Part shown: piece after piece, positions 63,741 to 64,000 of the stretch | Position numbering within the stretch: the first letter of the stretch is position 1 | Layout: every line of letters begins with the position of its first letter | Source of the DNA: Aquila chrysaetos chrysaetos | Lineage: Eukaryota > Chordata > Aves > Accipitriformes > Accipitridae | DNA: 64,000 bases | Assembly: GCF_900496995.4 (NCBI RefSeq) | Contig: NC_044013.1 | Span: forward strand, 42,917,554 to 42,981,553 | Direction: 5' to 3' | Notes under the pieces: generated by a model | What the model saw: the letters and a program-made list of their open reading frames with translations, nothing else | What the model was told of the DNA's origin: nothing | Databases searched by the model: none | Position numbers and translations under genes: made by a program

Positions 63741-64000
63741 GTAAGAGGAAAACATTTGATGTGTCATACCTGTTCCAGTGTTATGTGTTCAGCCAGTCTA
63801 GCTCCCAATTTTAAAATGCTTATAAAGATAACTGATCTTGTTGAAAACACTTGTAGCCCCCTTTTGTTGCAAGATCATATATATGCAGAGTTTTGCCACT
63901 CAGTGCTTTTATATATGCTATTGATATGTAATCAAATAGGTTTTAAGTTAGAAACTAAAACTTTCATTAATAGCCCCACTTACACGGCAAAAAGGCACAT
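63741..64000 (+). other. Start of candidate intron 3
   Basis: AT-rich sequence to the window edge with no further exon. The gene continues to the right if the model is correct. Confidence 0.4.

Overview
The window looks like nuclear DNA of a bird, or at least a sauropsid. It has a truncated CR1-type LINE with a recognisable reverse-transcriptase stretch (about 46.5-46.9 kb). It has several fragments of an old interspersed repeat of the 'CCATTGAcTTCAATGGGA' type that is common in bird and reptile genomes, plus two MIR-like SINE relics. It also has short microsatellites, vertebrate CpG islands and GT-AG splice signals. There are no bacterial operons, ribosome binding sites or dense ORFs. Nearly all ATG-to-stop ORFs of 60-170 codons are what chance gives in AT-rich DNA.

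Layout. From 1 to about 49.3 kb is an AT-rich, gene-poor stretch. It contains an orphan CpG island at about 5.44-5.99 kb, some GC-richer patches (1.44-1.83, 9.2-10.1, 26.4-26.7 and 32.1-32.6 kb), scattered old repeats and one CR1 copy. I can support no protein-coding gene there. A strong CpG island follows at about 49.32-50.60 kb, with GC boxes, an NRF1-like site and two YY1-like ATGG sites. From there to the end of the window is the 5' part of one gene on the + strand, with long introns.

Gene model. Candidate exon 1a (ATG at 49901, donor at 49955, phase 0) joins exon 2 (60695-60839) in frame with no stop. Exon 2 joins exon 3 (63692-63740) in frame. A second candidate first exon (1b, ATG at 50191, donor at 50210, phase 1) cannot be read into exon 2 but is in phase with exon 3. 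Two alternative N-termini are therefore possible. I do not recognise the protein, and the gene continues beyond the window.

No new defence-like or otherwise exotic system was seen. The items most worth a second look are the unrecognised gene start with its alternative first exons, the sharp strand-composition switch at 50.19 kb with an adjacent G-quadruplex-prone GGGGT repeat, a perfect decamer repeat of 17 copies at 57.2 kb, and the orphan CpG island.
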